DNA of 64,000 bases from Cristatella mucedo. Taxonomy: Eukaryota > Bryozoa > Phylactolaemata > Cristatellidae. A model generated the notes under the pieces. The model did not search any database. It saw only the letters and a list, made by a program, of their open reading frames with translations, and had not been told where the DNA came from. Shown piece by piece: positions 1-9,003 of the stretch; positions within the stretch are counted from its first letter, which is position 1; each line of letters starts with the position of its first letter. The DNA lies in NCBI GenBank assembly GCA_009760855.2, contig WPIO01000041.1, forward strand, positions 935,001 to 999,000, read 5' to 3'. A program made the translations under genes and the position numbers.

Positions 1-140
1 CGGCTTAAGGTGCTCGCCCCCCTCCCCGACCGAGGTCCTGGGGTCGAGGTCGTGGGGGGGGGGCGGGGCGGGCGACCCCGCGGCATATGTGAAGCGCCTG
101 AGTCGAGATCGAGTTCTGTTAGGGCGCTATACAGATTAAC
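1..140 (+). mobile_element. SINE-B copy, decayed
   Basis: tRNA-like A-box remnant (TTAAGGTGCTCG), then CGGCATATGTGAAGCGCCTGA, hairpin GAGATCGAGTTCT and GGGCGCTATACA, as in the better copy at 8878-9003. The start may be cut by the window edge; the B-box part is disrupted by a G-run. Confidence 0.75.
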
Positions 141-174
141 TATATCATTATATTGCTGTGCACAATTCTATTTG

Positions 175-365
175 ATGGCAACGAATGGTTGCAGGCTTTC
201 AACAGCATCCTCGGTGTACACCGACGGATCGGTGGCCTAGAGCTCAAGTCAGCTCAGATGTCAAGGCCAACTGCTGGAACGCAACCGACTGCCTATCCTA
301 TGGCGCCGGCTTTTATGCGGCCTCCGCCATGGATTATTGCATAGTCGGTTCCTAGCCATTGCAAT
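175..365 (+). repeat. Unnamed dispersed repeat C, copy 1
   Basis: Shares stretches such as GACTGCCTAT and GGCTTTT(A/G)TGCGGCCTC with 5030-5230 and 7425-7540, same strand. No coding content or terminal repeats recognised. Confidence 0.6.
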
Positions 366-815
366 TTGGGAACGGCGAATAATGAATACCAATCCCGACC
401 TGGCTGAATTAGCTCGCCGCCGTTTCAGCGCCTGGTTACGGCTGAGTGCACTTTAACTGCACACAGCAGTCCGGAATTTCGCCGTCTCCAGCGGAGCAGC
501 GGAGGACAGACGCTCGCCGCGCGATCGGTTGCAAATCGAGACAGGTGGCCATGCGCCACCCGATACCCCATCGCCCGTCACCTGGCCAACATCGCCGGGT
601 GATAGCGCGGAAAAGGTAAACGTCTAGTGGGCGCGTCCTGGTCTTGACCCCTGCTTAGAGCAGCGTAGGTAGCAGCGGTAGCGAAGCGGCGGCAGCAGTA
701 GGCTGGCCGCCATGTTTGTTTCCGGCGATACAAGTGAACCTCTTGAGGAGACAGCTGCCTCGCGGCCTCTCCCGAATCGGGGAATCGATTCGGCGTCGAA
801 GAATCGATTCGGACT
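366..815. other. No gene seen; unassigned intergenic DNA
   Basis: No recognisable coding region, SINE or LINE in this stretch. Low-quality short open frames only. Confidence 0.5.
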
Positions 816-848
816 CGGCGTCGAAGAGCGTCAAGCTCTTCGACGCCG
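816..848. repeat. Perfect 14-bp inverted repeat (hairpin 1)
   Basis: Arms CGGCGTCGAAGAGC and its exact reverse complement, loop GTCAA. Confidence 0.9.
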
Positions 849-865
849 ATCTTTCAGTCGCGCTG

Positions 866-903
866 GCATTGTCCGGTCAAGCCGAGACTTGACCGGACAA
901 TGC
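866..903. repeat. Perfect 16-bp inverted repeat (hairpin 2)
   Basis: Arms GCATTGTCCGGTCAAG and exact reverse complement, loop CCGAGA, 17 bp after hairpin 1. CTCCGGTCAAG recurs twice just downstream (903-943). Confidence 0.9.
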
Positions 904-1144
904 TCCGGTCAAGTCGTAGCTACGTTACGCTCCGGTCAAGCCAAGGCTGTCTAGTCGTAGCTGTGACTTTGCATCGACCGTCGATCGTGTCAAACGTGCG
1001 TTCAGCGTATTGAAATGTATCGAGGCCTGCCTCAAACGGCACAAGGTGCAAACTACCTCAAAGACACCGTGCTCTTTTGCGTACGTGGAGTCATCCGTGG
1101 AGCCTCTGAAAACACGAGGTGCTGCCGGGATAGGTGCTTGGGTG

Positions 1145-1318
1145 GGCCGTGATGGCACACTAGGTAAGGTGGTTGCTTTCACGACCTCGGTCCCGAGGTC
1201 GTGGGTTCGGTTCCTGCGATGGGCGACCCTTTATCGCGAGTGCAAGCGGTGGTGATAGACGTAAAGGCTCTTCTGTCGCTATGCAAAAAGAGGATGTTTA
1301 ATCAGCTAGGATTTATTT
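1145..1318 (+). mobile_element. SINE-A copy, full length
   Basis: tRNA-like head GCCGTGATGGCACACTAGGT, B-box-like GTGGGTTCGGTTCC, body CAAGCGGTGGTGATAG, and 3' end GGCTCTTCTGTCGCTAT...AATCAGCTAGGATTT shared by the other SINE-A copies. Confidence 0.85.
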
Positions 1319-1446
1319 GTACCATCCCGCCTTGCTGATGTAATCGTCTAGCACAGTACGGGGCTCACCTTTCTGTGCGTATGACGCACCGCTGTACCCG
1401 TGTTTTTATTCCTGCGCGCCTTGCGTTATATGTACGTATGCATCTA

Positions 1447-1506
1447 CGTCTGTGACTCCACAAAGCCACAGAAACTATGCGGTCGTAACGCCGGAGAGTT
1501 TTGTTT
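1447..1506 (-). mobile_element. LINE-1 family 3' end fragment
   Basis: Complement of the LINE-1 end (AAAACTCTCC...GACTTTGTGGAGTTACAGACG seen at 48.5 kb), diverged. Confidence 0.7.
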
Positions 1507-2030
1507 AACGCATCGGGAACGATGCCCGCCTGCGAACAAGCCGAAGGACCCGTTTGGGAAAATGCCAACACTAACCGAACCGTTCCAGTTAATTCAGATC
1601 GTTTTGAAGGGCAAGTTGTCGTTGACACCAGCAGGCCATGAGTATTTGGTGGTGTTTTATGACTACTTTACGAAATACATCATTGCAGATCCACTATCTA
1701 AGAAGCGAACTGAAACAGTGACTGTCGCCTTCATTTACCATTTTGTGTTGGTCTGTGGTGTGTCTTTCAGTCTATGCAGCGACCAAGGGTTCGAGCTTGA
1801 GTTCCGCCTGCCCTAAGAGACCTTTCGCCAATTGCACAGAGATAAGGTTCGCACGAGTGCCTCTCATCCAGCCAGTAATGGCGGAGCGGAAAGATGCAAT
1901 AGAGCCGACTGCGACTCATCTCGACTGCTCAGCAGACGAGCAAGATTGCGGGTGTCTCGTACGTGTGCCGTACGTGCCTGTGCTTCGCAAGCAGCACGTC
2001 TGCGAACTCGAGCATCCAATCATCGCCGCT
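1507..2030 (+). pseudogene. Ty3/Gypsy-type integrase relic
   Basis: Translation in two frames resembles a retroelement integrase core: PFQLIQI, GHEYLVVFYDYFTKYI, CSDQG and later TSASHPASNGGAERCNR. The position of the first catalytic Asp is Val (I-V-L-K-G), the frame shifts near 1815-1835, and stops follow. Dead fragment; no LTRs, RT or gag were seen next to it. Confidence 0.8.
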
Positions 2031-2347
2031 AGAGCTTCGTCGTGCTTCGTGCTTCGCAGACCGGAGTAACCTGCGACATTATGCCGGACACATTGACTAG
2101 GTCAGATGATAGTAGTGTGCGGAAGCCTTTGAGTTCGAGACTAACAGGTTGAACGCGTAGCAGGAGAGGCCATGAATCTCTTGTGACCCCGATAGAAAGT
2201 CAACTGTATCCAATTTCAGGAGGTAGAGAAAGTCTGGCTACGAAACTAGAGGAAGCAGCCAGGGGCAAATGCAAAGCTCCGGGCCCACTGGAGCCGTGCC
2301 CCAACGTAGTCAAACGTAAGATCAGAAACCTGTCATACCTTGTCGCA

Positions 2348-2520
2348 CAGTGGTTCTCAACCTTCCTAGTGCCGCGACCCTTTAATACAGTTCGTCGTGC
2401 TGTGGCGACCCCCAACCATAAAAGTATTGTACGCAAAATGTGGAAATGCGTGTTTTCCGATGGTCCTAGTCCACCCCTGTGATGACGGGTCGTTCGAGGT
2501 TCACAGGTTGAGAGCCGCTG
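2348..2520 (+). mobile_element. SPIN-like non-autonomous hAT element (MITE)
   Basis: Starts CAGTGGTTCTCAACCTTCCT and ends with the inverted counterpart AGGTTGAGAGCCGCTG (TIRs match 14 of 16). Internal stretches GCCGCGACCCTTTAATACAG, GCGACCCCCAACCATAAAA, GTTTTCCGATGGTC and GGGTCGTTCGA match the SPIN family as I remember it. About 173 bp. The expected 8-bp target duplication is not evident, so it is old or the ends are eroded. Confidence 0.75.
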
Positions 2521-2963
2521 CCTTATAAGGCTAAGCCATTTGTAGTCCGCTGTAACCTGTCGTACCGCTGGAAGGAGCGCCAACGGGAGGAGACAACGCT
2601 GAAGACAGCGAATCAGCCGAGGCTAACTGAGGTGAACGAGCTGAGACTGGCCGTCTTGGTGTAGAAGCCAAGCAGGCTACACCGCACACGCCGGAATACT
2701 AAGCAGCACCACCACCGTCGCTGGCCGAAGTGCTAGAAGATCACGCAAACCCCGGCGGAGGCAATATGATGGCAATCCTATTGCCGCCGCGAGGGTTCAG
2801 TAACGGTTCGTGCACTGTTAGAGATACGAAGCGCTAGGATGCCACGATCTGAAATATTCAAAACGAGAGCTCATGAGCCGCACACGCGCTACAGCGTCTT
2901 CTGCTCTCGAGTCCAAAGAAGGCCACAAAGATAACGCTGCCTCGTCCTTGCGTTACAAACAAG

Positions 2964-2994
2964 CTTAAGGTTAAGGTCAAGGTTAAGGTTAAGT
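2964..2994 (+). repeat. Short TTAAGG hexamer run
   Basis: About five imperfect units of TTAAGG, with related GTTAAG just downstream. Confidence 0.7.
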
Positions 2995-3409
2995 TTAAAA
3001 AGCTAAAGGTTAAGCTGGCACCTCGGAGCGTGTCGTCGATGCTGCCTCTTTATCTGCAGGTAGCTGTCAATGGTAGCTATAAAGAGGCGCCGTATCTTAA
3101 TATGTGGAGTCCGTTCTGTTTATTGCCTGCTACAAGCCTACGCGATCCCTTCGACGTATCTTCTCCCGCTATATAAAAGAGTGTGTTTAATTCGCTTACC
3201 TTCACTTCAGCAATCTTCTTCGTAGAATCACGAGTGAACGTGACCAGCCGTAGCGTACTACTTACTAGCGTTCTAACGTTTAATTGCCCCTAAAGTTTAA
3301 GGCCATCAACGGCCAGGATAATAATAAAAAAAAAAGCCTTGCTCGGTACAATTCATTTTCTTTTACGACGCTGATTCAGCGACCATAACGTATTCTTAAA
3401 ACCGCATGA

Positions 3410-3650
3410 ATAGGAATAATATTAATTCATTTGTATAGGGCCCTCTGAGACTGTAAAGGAAGCACGATCGAACGGTTAATGGTAGCATGTTCAATGTCAA
3501 CAATCAGAACGTGGTTAGAGGTGATATGCACAGGGGGTCAGCATGAAGATATGGCAGCATGCACAGTGTCAGCACTCGTAAACACGCAAAAGACGAATCC
3601 CATGAACCCGCTAAATGTATGAAGTTCGAATACGTGAGGAGCGAAATGAT
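3410..3650 (-). mobile_element. LINE-2 family 3' UTR fragment
   Basis: Shares GGTTAGNGGT, CAGNGGGTCAGCATG, ACAGTGTCAGCA and ACGAATC with the better copy at 63739-64000; complement orientation, tail side TATAGGGCCCTC. Confidence 0.7.
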
Positions 3651-3689
3651 GACGGAACGCATGCATCGACTTTAGATATTATTGGAGTT

Positions 3690-3770
3690 CATTTATATAA
3701 TATAATATAAATTTAAATAATCCAATTTTATATTATATTTATATAATATAATATAATTTAAATTAAAGAA
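3690..3770. repeat. AT-rich duplicated block
   Basis: TATATAATATAATATAA followed by TTTAAAT, repeated after a 25-bp spacer. Confidence 0.7.
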
Positions 3771-4632
3771 TCGAGGAAAAGTTTCGCGGAAAACATCACA
3801 AAACATCGACATCGACTGAATGGCTTCCCAGTGGATGATGCTACGATGGGGCGTTTTTGAAATGCATAGCTCTTTAGATAGACAAGGAGTCCTCTTCTCC
3901 AATGTAAAGCATTAGAGTGCGAGACTTGTCCATTGCACTGCATTACATATCGCCGAAATATAGATCTTAAATCGGGCAAATGATTGGCAGTTTTCGCTGT
4001 AGCAGTCTGCAAGCAGGTTCTAGCAGCGTGACGCTCTATAATGGTTTCAGAAAGCATAGGACGATTGGCAAATTTGTCCGTCAGATCGTCAGAGAAGGTT
4101 AAGATACGAGGAACCTTGGAGTTTCCCGCCTCAAGATCCACGCCCTCCACGAGTAAAATTGTCAGTTCTGTCTTCCCAGCCGTGTAGTAGTAGGGATCCC
4201 GATTCTCGCTTCTCAGCTTCAACCATCATCTTCATCTGTGCTGCAAAGCTCACTTGATCTCATTTGACTTCTGCTAGATTAACCGTAATAGGCCCGTTCC
4301 TGCAAGGGTCATTGAAAAAATCTAGCGCACGCTAGTTGTTGTTTCTGAGTAATCCCTGCATTACTCGTAATGGGCTATAGGCTAACAGTAGGTCATATTT
4401 TCCCAAAAATGCTGCTCTAAATTTATCTTCAAAAATAAGTTTCGTGTACGAAATTCTCCTCAATTCGCCGATATTTAGAATGGTATATTCCCGAGTACTC
4501 AATTTTTCAAGCATAATTATAAGTATAATTATAGGTATACTTTGTACCCGTCCAAATAGAAAGGCCTCAGATGCAATGCTCGCCAGTAGAGTCACACACG
4601 GTCAGTGAGACTATCGCAGGATGATCGCCAAG
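3771..4632. other. No gene seen
   Basis: AT-rich intergenic DNA; the longest open frame on the minus strand (3758-4222) shows no recognisable motif. Confidence 0.4.
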
Positions 4633-4635
4633 AAT

Positions 4636-4675
4636 CCTTAGCAACGATCCTAGCAACGATCCTTAGCAACGATCC
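4636..4675 (+). repeat. TAGCAACGATCC triple repeat
   Basis: Three copies of TAGCAACGATCC in 40 bp. Confidence 0.85.
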
Positions 4676-5029
4676 CCGAACCTTCCTGCACAAAATGTCG
4701 CAAACAAAGGTGTTGCGAGTGATTCTGCTCTAATTAGCCTGGGGCCAAAAATATTTTGCCCGCAACCGCGCTAGTAGCTACTTGCCGACACGCGACGGAT
4801 ACTGAGGCGAAGCTGGCACGTCGAAGAGGCTAATGAGTCATGGACGCTGCCGCGATACACGCAGGCTTACGCCGACGGTATAATTGCGAGGCAGAAATAA
4901 AGAGCGGGCGCCCGAACCAAATACAGCAAGGCCAAATTCAACAATGCAGACCATAATCTGTATCCGTCCAAATAGTGACGAAGAGTGCCAATACATCAAC
5001 ATTACAAGTCGGTATCCATAGGGCGGAAA

Positions 5030-5230
5030 AGTCTATTTGCCAGCGCCGGATGGTTACAGGCGTTCAACAGGAGCCATGATGTACATGAACGGCTCAGTGG
5101 CTTAGAGCACAAATGCCCAGGCCAAATCCGGAAGCACAAGTGACTGCCTATCTCATCATGTCGGCTTTTGTGCGGCCTCAGTAATTGACAATCGCATATT
5201 CAGTTAGTTTTGGTTACAATTTAGGAATCA
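5030..5230 (+). repeat. Unnamed dispersed repeat C, copy 2
   Basis: Best-preserved copy: GGTTACAGGCGTTCAACAGG, GATGTACATGAACGGCTCAG, GGCCAAATCCGGAAGC and CGGCTTTTGTGCGGCCTC shared with copies 1 and/or 3. Confidence 0.65.
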
Positions 5231-5865
5231 AAAGAAATGACTAAACGTCTGAATCTGCTTGATATAGCTAGTACTGCCGCTTCACTTTCTCCTCTTAAAT
5301 AAAGGCCATAATAACTAGCATTACTAATAATGAATAAATGCTCATAAATAACAATCTAATAATTAAATACTCGGCTGTATATAATAATAAAAAAATCCAA
5401 CTGTAGTTGGTGTCAACGTTCATCTTCGCCACCTCGTTAGGTTCTAACACAAATAATTGTTACCGAGGATTATCCATCCAGACGATTATCCAGACGCCGT
5501 CGTTGAAGCTGTCACTGTAGCTATTTTGTCTTAATCTTTTTTTCTAACAACCATCCTAAACACTTTCTAACAGCCATAACCAAAGAGCTTGGACGGAGAA
5601 CTAAAACGAGATTAGCACGCACAAAAACAGGAATAAGCCGAACTCCTGGCACCGCTGCATGAGCAATAGTTACCTTGACTTATCACTTGCTCAGCACTGG
5701 CAGTGACCTCAGCAATGCAGCATTGTCTGCATTAATTTCAGTAGGACACACTTTGTGGGTCATAATTGGTAATGTCCAGAATTCAACGTCTCAATAGCCT
5801 ACGTCCGCTGTCAGACTTTCAAAAGGCAGGGAACAATTAAGTTACTGCAATGTCGAATAAGAAGT

Positions 5866-6297
5866 CCAACCGATGCAACTGCTGCATCAGTTTCAGCCTG
5901 TTCGCGCCCTCAGGTCCTGTGTGGACAATAAATTAGCTGTCCCATTCCTCCGCTTAAAGACAGTTGGCGACAGAAGCTTTAGCTCTGCAGGTCCTAGACT
6001 GTGGAACTCGCTTCCACAATTCTTACGCAACGACATCTACTCCCCAACTGCCGACTAATGCACATCTTTTTCAGCGGTCCTGAACTGCTACTTCTATGCT
6101 ACTCACTACCTCAACTGCTCTCCTAACTCGGCTATGCTTCCCACTTTCTCTTTGTTGCGTGAGACGAAGTCTGTTGGCTACCGAATGCGTACCGAAAGCC
6201 GCTTAGGCTGTGAGTGCGCAAAACAAATCCCTCCTGCGTAGCACCCACATGGTCTTTATGACTTTGTGAAGTTACTGACGGAGATACATTTGCTTGT
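5866..6297 (+). mobile_element. LINE-1 fragment, C-terminal end plus 3' UTR
   Basis: Encodes [20 protein letters not shown] and [20 protein letters not shown], then degrades; 3' UTR CACCCACATGGTCTTTATGAC is present. 5' truncated, as typical of non-LTR insertions. Confidence 0.9.
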
Positions 6298-6604
6298 GTG
6301 ACGCGCCGATTCAGCAACCGTAGCGGCATGGTCGCAACCGAAGGAAGCTGGCCGACATGGCGCATGCGCACAAAGATGACTGCGGCGTCACATTCGCCAG
6401 CTTTCAGAGTCCACAGCATCATCGAAAAAAGAGGTCATACAGACGCATAAGGGAAGAAGCAGAATCTGAAGTCGGCGTTTATACGCGAAGATCAGTCGCC
6501 GTTCAGACCTAGAGCTCACGAGGTAGACAAGCGGTCCTCGGCAGCGTAACGCAGCGGTATGAGCGAGGAAAAAGTCGTATCGCTATTTCATGATGTAATG
6601 TAAA

Positions 6605-6780
6605 AAAATCCTAGTTGATTAAACATCCTATTTTTGTATAGCGACAGAAGAGCCTTTAACGGCTATCACCACCGCTTGCAGTGGCGATAAAGGATCGCCC
6701 ACCGCAGGAATCGAACCCACGACCTCGGGCGCGAGGTCTTTAAAGCAACCGCCTTACCTAGTGTGCCATCACGGCTCACC
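6605..6780 (-). mobile_element. SINE-A copy
   Basis: Full length. B-box complement GGAATCGAACCCAC, head end GTGTGCCATCACGGCTCACC. A TACATTACAT-type tail follows its 3' end. Confidence 0.9.
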
Positions 6781-6890
6781 GTGCATCTCCGTCTGGAACT
6801 CAACAAAGCCACAAAGACTCTGGGTGTTACGCAGGAGAGTTTTGCATAGGGCACTCACAGCCTAAGCGGCTTTTGGTACGCATTACATTG
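6781..6890 (-). mobile_element. LINE-1 3' end abutting SINE-A
   Basis: Complement of the LINE-1 end: CTCCGTCTGGAACTCAACAA, GTGTTACGCAGGAGAGTTTTG and CACTCACAGCCTAAGCGGCT. It directly joins the 5' end of the SINE-A copy. Confidence 0.85.
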
Positions 6891-6952
6891 CACGTCAATC
6901 CAGGAAAAAGGGTCCCCATCGGGCACGTAATGAGGGTTGGCAGCAGTCACAT

Positions 6953-7001
6953 TATTAGTAATAATAATAGTAATAATAATAGTAATAATAATAATAATAA
7001 C
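6953..7001. repeat. (AAT)n / (AGTAAT)n microsatellite
   Basis: Run of ATA/AGTAAT trinucleotides. Confidence 0.95.
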
Positions 7002-7424
7002 AATGTTAGCTGATTTAGCAGCCTCTTTGTATAGCAGTGCAGACGCCATTGGCAGTAGGCTCGCAGTGAAGGGAAACTTTGCTCAGCGTCAGAGCAGCAG
7101 TCGGAAACGTCAGCAGTTCTACATAGTTCTAGGCAGTGCCGACCCTGAGTCGACGTGGCATCCCAGCGGGCCTCTCGACCGTCGCATGTGGCGTGGCGGG
7201 GATGAGGGGGAAGCAGCAGCCCCGGGAAGGTCGGGGGAGGGGGGAGATCGGCTGGGCGAAGAGAGTCGTGCTTCCCTGCGGCACGCTCCGCGTGTAGTTC
7301 GTAACTACACCACGTACGCAGCATAATAAACTGGCGGTACCGTCGGCCTTCGGCGGAGTTCGGCGCTGTGCGGCTGACGGCAACGAAACCACGGACGGCA
7401 TTGCGGCCTAGATTGCCTCATAGC

Positions 7425-7540
7425 AGCTCGAATGCCCTGGCCAAATCCGGAAGCGCAACTGACTGCTTTATTCATGGCGTCGGCTTTGGCGTGGCCTCGT
7501 GGCTCGTAGATCATCGCACAATCAGTTACAGGCCGTTAAA
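7425..7540 (+). repeat. Unnamed dispersed repeat C, copy 3
   Basis: Shares CTGGCCAAATCCGGAAGCGC, CTGACTGC and GTCGGCTTTGGCGTGGCCTC with copy 2. Confidence 0.6.
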
Positions 7541-8338
7541 ATTCAGGATCCACGATTAACGAAGATACGTCATAATTTGGCGGATTTAGCACGCCAAAGT
7601 GTCAGCTGCTAAAAGACGCGGGTAATCGTCTGCATACCCGTATGCATTGGCTGCTTCTGCATGCTTGGAGGCAAGCTATTCTCACCAGTATTGACAGCGT
7701 TGCTCTAAATACTACGTCACTGGTACTTACAAGAGCGCGTCGGGACCTTATTACATTGGGGGGCCGGGGCATACCGCCGGCATTCGCAGTCCGTCGAACC
7801 TTTGCTTGGATCGACATTGTCTTTAGCGCGAGCTTAAGTGAAGTTAATATTTAATAGTATTCTTGTGCATGGAAATATTAGAAAGCCGATATGAGCGCAA
7901 AGCTTGTTTGAGATGCAGTTATTAAAACTTGATTTCGCGATATCGACCGACGCGGCCGTGGGAGAACGTGACTCGGATAGGTTCCGGTAACACCCGGTTG
8001 CTAATGACGACGGTGCCTCCATTGCACTACAATGGCGGGAGCATCCGGTTGTTCAACTACCTCACACTGTCTCGAGCTGTAACGTGACGGTAGCACTGCC
8101 GCAGGTACCTGCGTTCTAATTACGCCCGCACATGTACGTACGATGCTTGCGAGTCTTAGAACTTTCCATTGTTGAGGTTGTGGGCGCTGCGGGTAGGACT
8201 GCTGGTCGGCAGTGCGGCGCGCGCGCAGCACTGGCTCGAGTGTCGACGTTGCCACTGCGAGTCGACGAGGTAGAGCTCGCGCACTGCGACACATGCCGAT
8301 TCTTCGAGGCATTATAGCTCCGTATCAAAAGCACACGG

Positions 8339-8815
8339 AGCAGAGTTCTTCCGCTAACCCACCAGGCCCGCCACGGCTTGGCTCATTCACACCTAGCTAA
8401 ACTGCTGCACGAGTTTCAGCCTTCACGTACCCTCAGGTCCTATTTGGACAATACATTAGCTCTTCCATTTCTACTCTTAAAAACCGTTGGCGACAGAAGC
8501 TTTTGCTCTGCAGTTGCTAAATAGTGGAACTCACTTCCGCTATTCTCACGCGACGACCTCTACTCACCTGGTGATGACCGCATCCTTGCCAGCCGAGGTC
8601 CGAGAGGCTACATCCACACTACTAAATTCCTCAATTTTCCTCCATACTCAGATATGCTCCTCCCTTTACTTTTATTGCGTGGTGTGAAGTCTGTTGGCTA
8701 CCGCTTAAGTACTGAAAGCCGTTTAGGTCTTGAATGCGCTATAGTAAGCTCTCCTGCGTAACACCCACTTAGTCTTTTTTTGGCTTTGTGGGGTTTCAGA
8801 CGGAAACGCATTACA
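8339..8815 (+). mobile_element. LINE-1 fragment, C-terminal end plus 3' UTR
   Basis: Reads through AACCCACCAGGCCCGCCACG, LLHEFQP, VGDRS and GTCTGTTGGCTACCG; many substitutions and a small insertion near 8575-8620. Older copy than 5866. Confidence 0.88.
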
Positions 8816-8877
8816 TCAGGGCGAAAATCTTCAAATCTCTCAGACTGATTCTTATAAGACATGAATCGGTCCCCCTC

Positions 8878-9003
8878 CCCGCTGGCCCCGTGGTTAAGGT
8901 GCTCGCCCCGACCAAGGTCTAGCCGAGGTCGTGGGCTCGAGCCCCGCGGCATATGTGAAACGCCTAAATAGAGATTAAGTTCTCTTAGGGCGCTATACAA
9001 TCA
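8878..9003 (+). mobile_element. SINE-B copy, best preserved
   Basis: A-box-like TGGTTAAGGTGCTCGCC, inverted GACCAAGGTCTAGCCGAGGTC, B-box-like GTGGGCTCGAGCCCC, then CATATGTGAAACGCC, the hairpin AGAGATTAAGTTCTCT and GGGCGCTATACAA. Confidence 0.9.
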
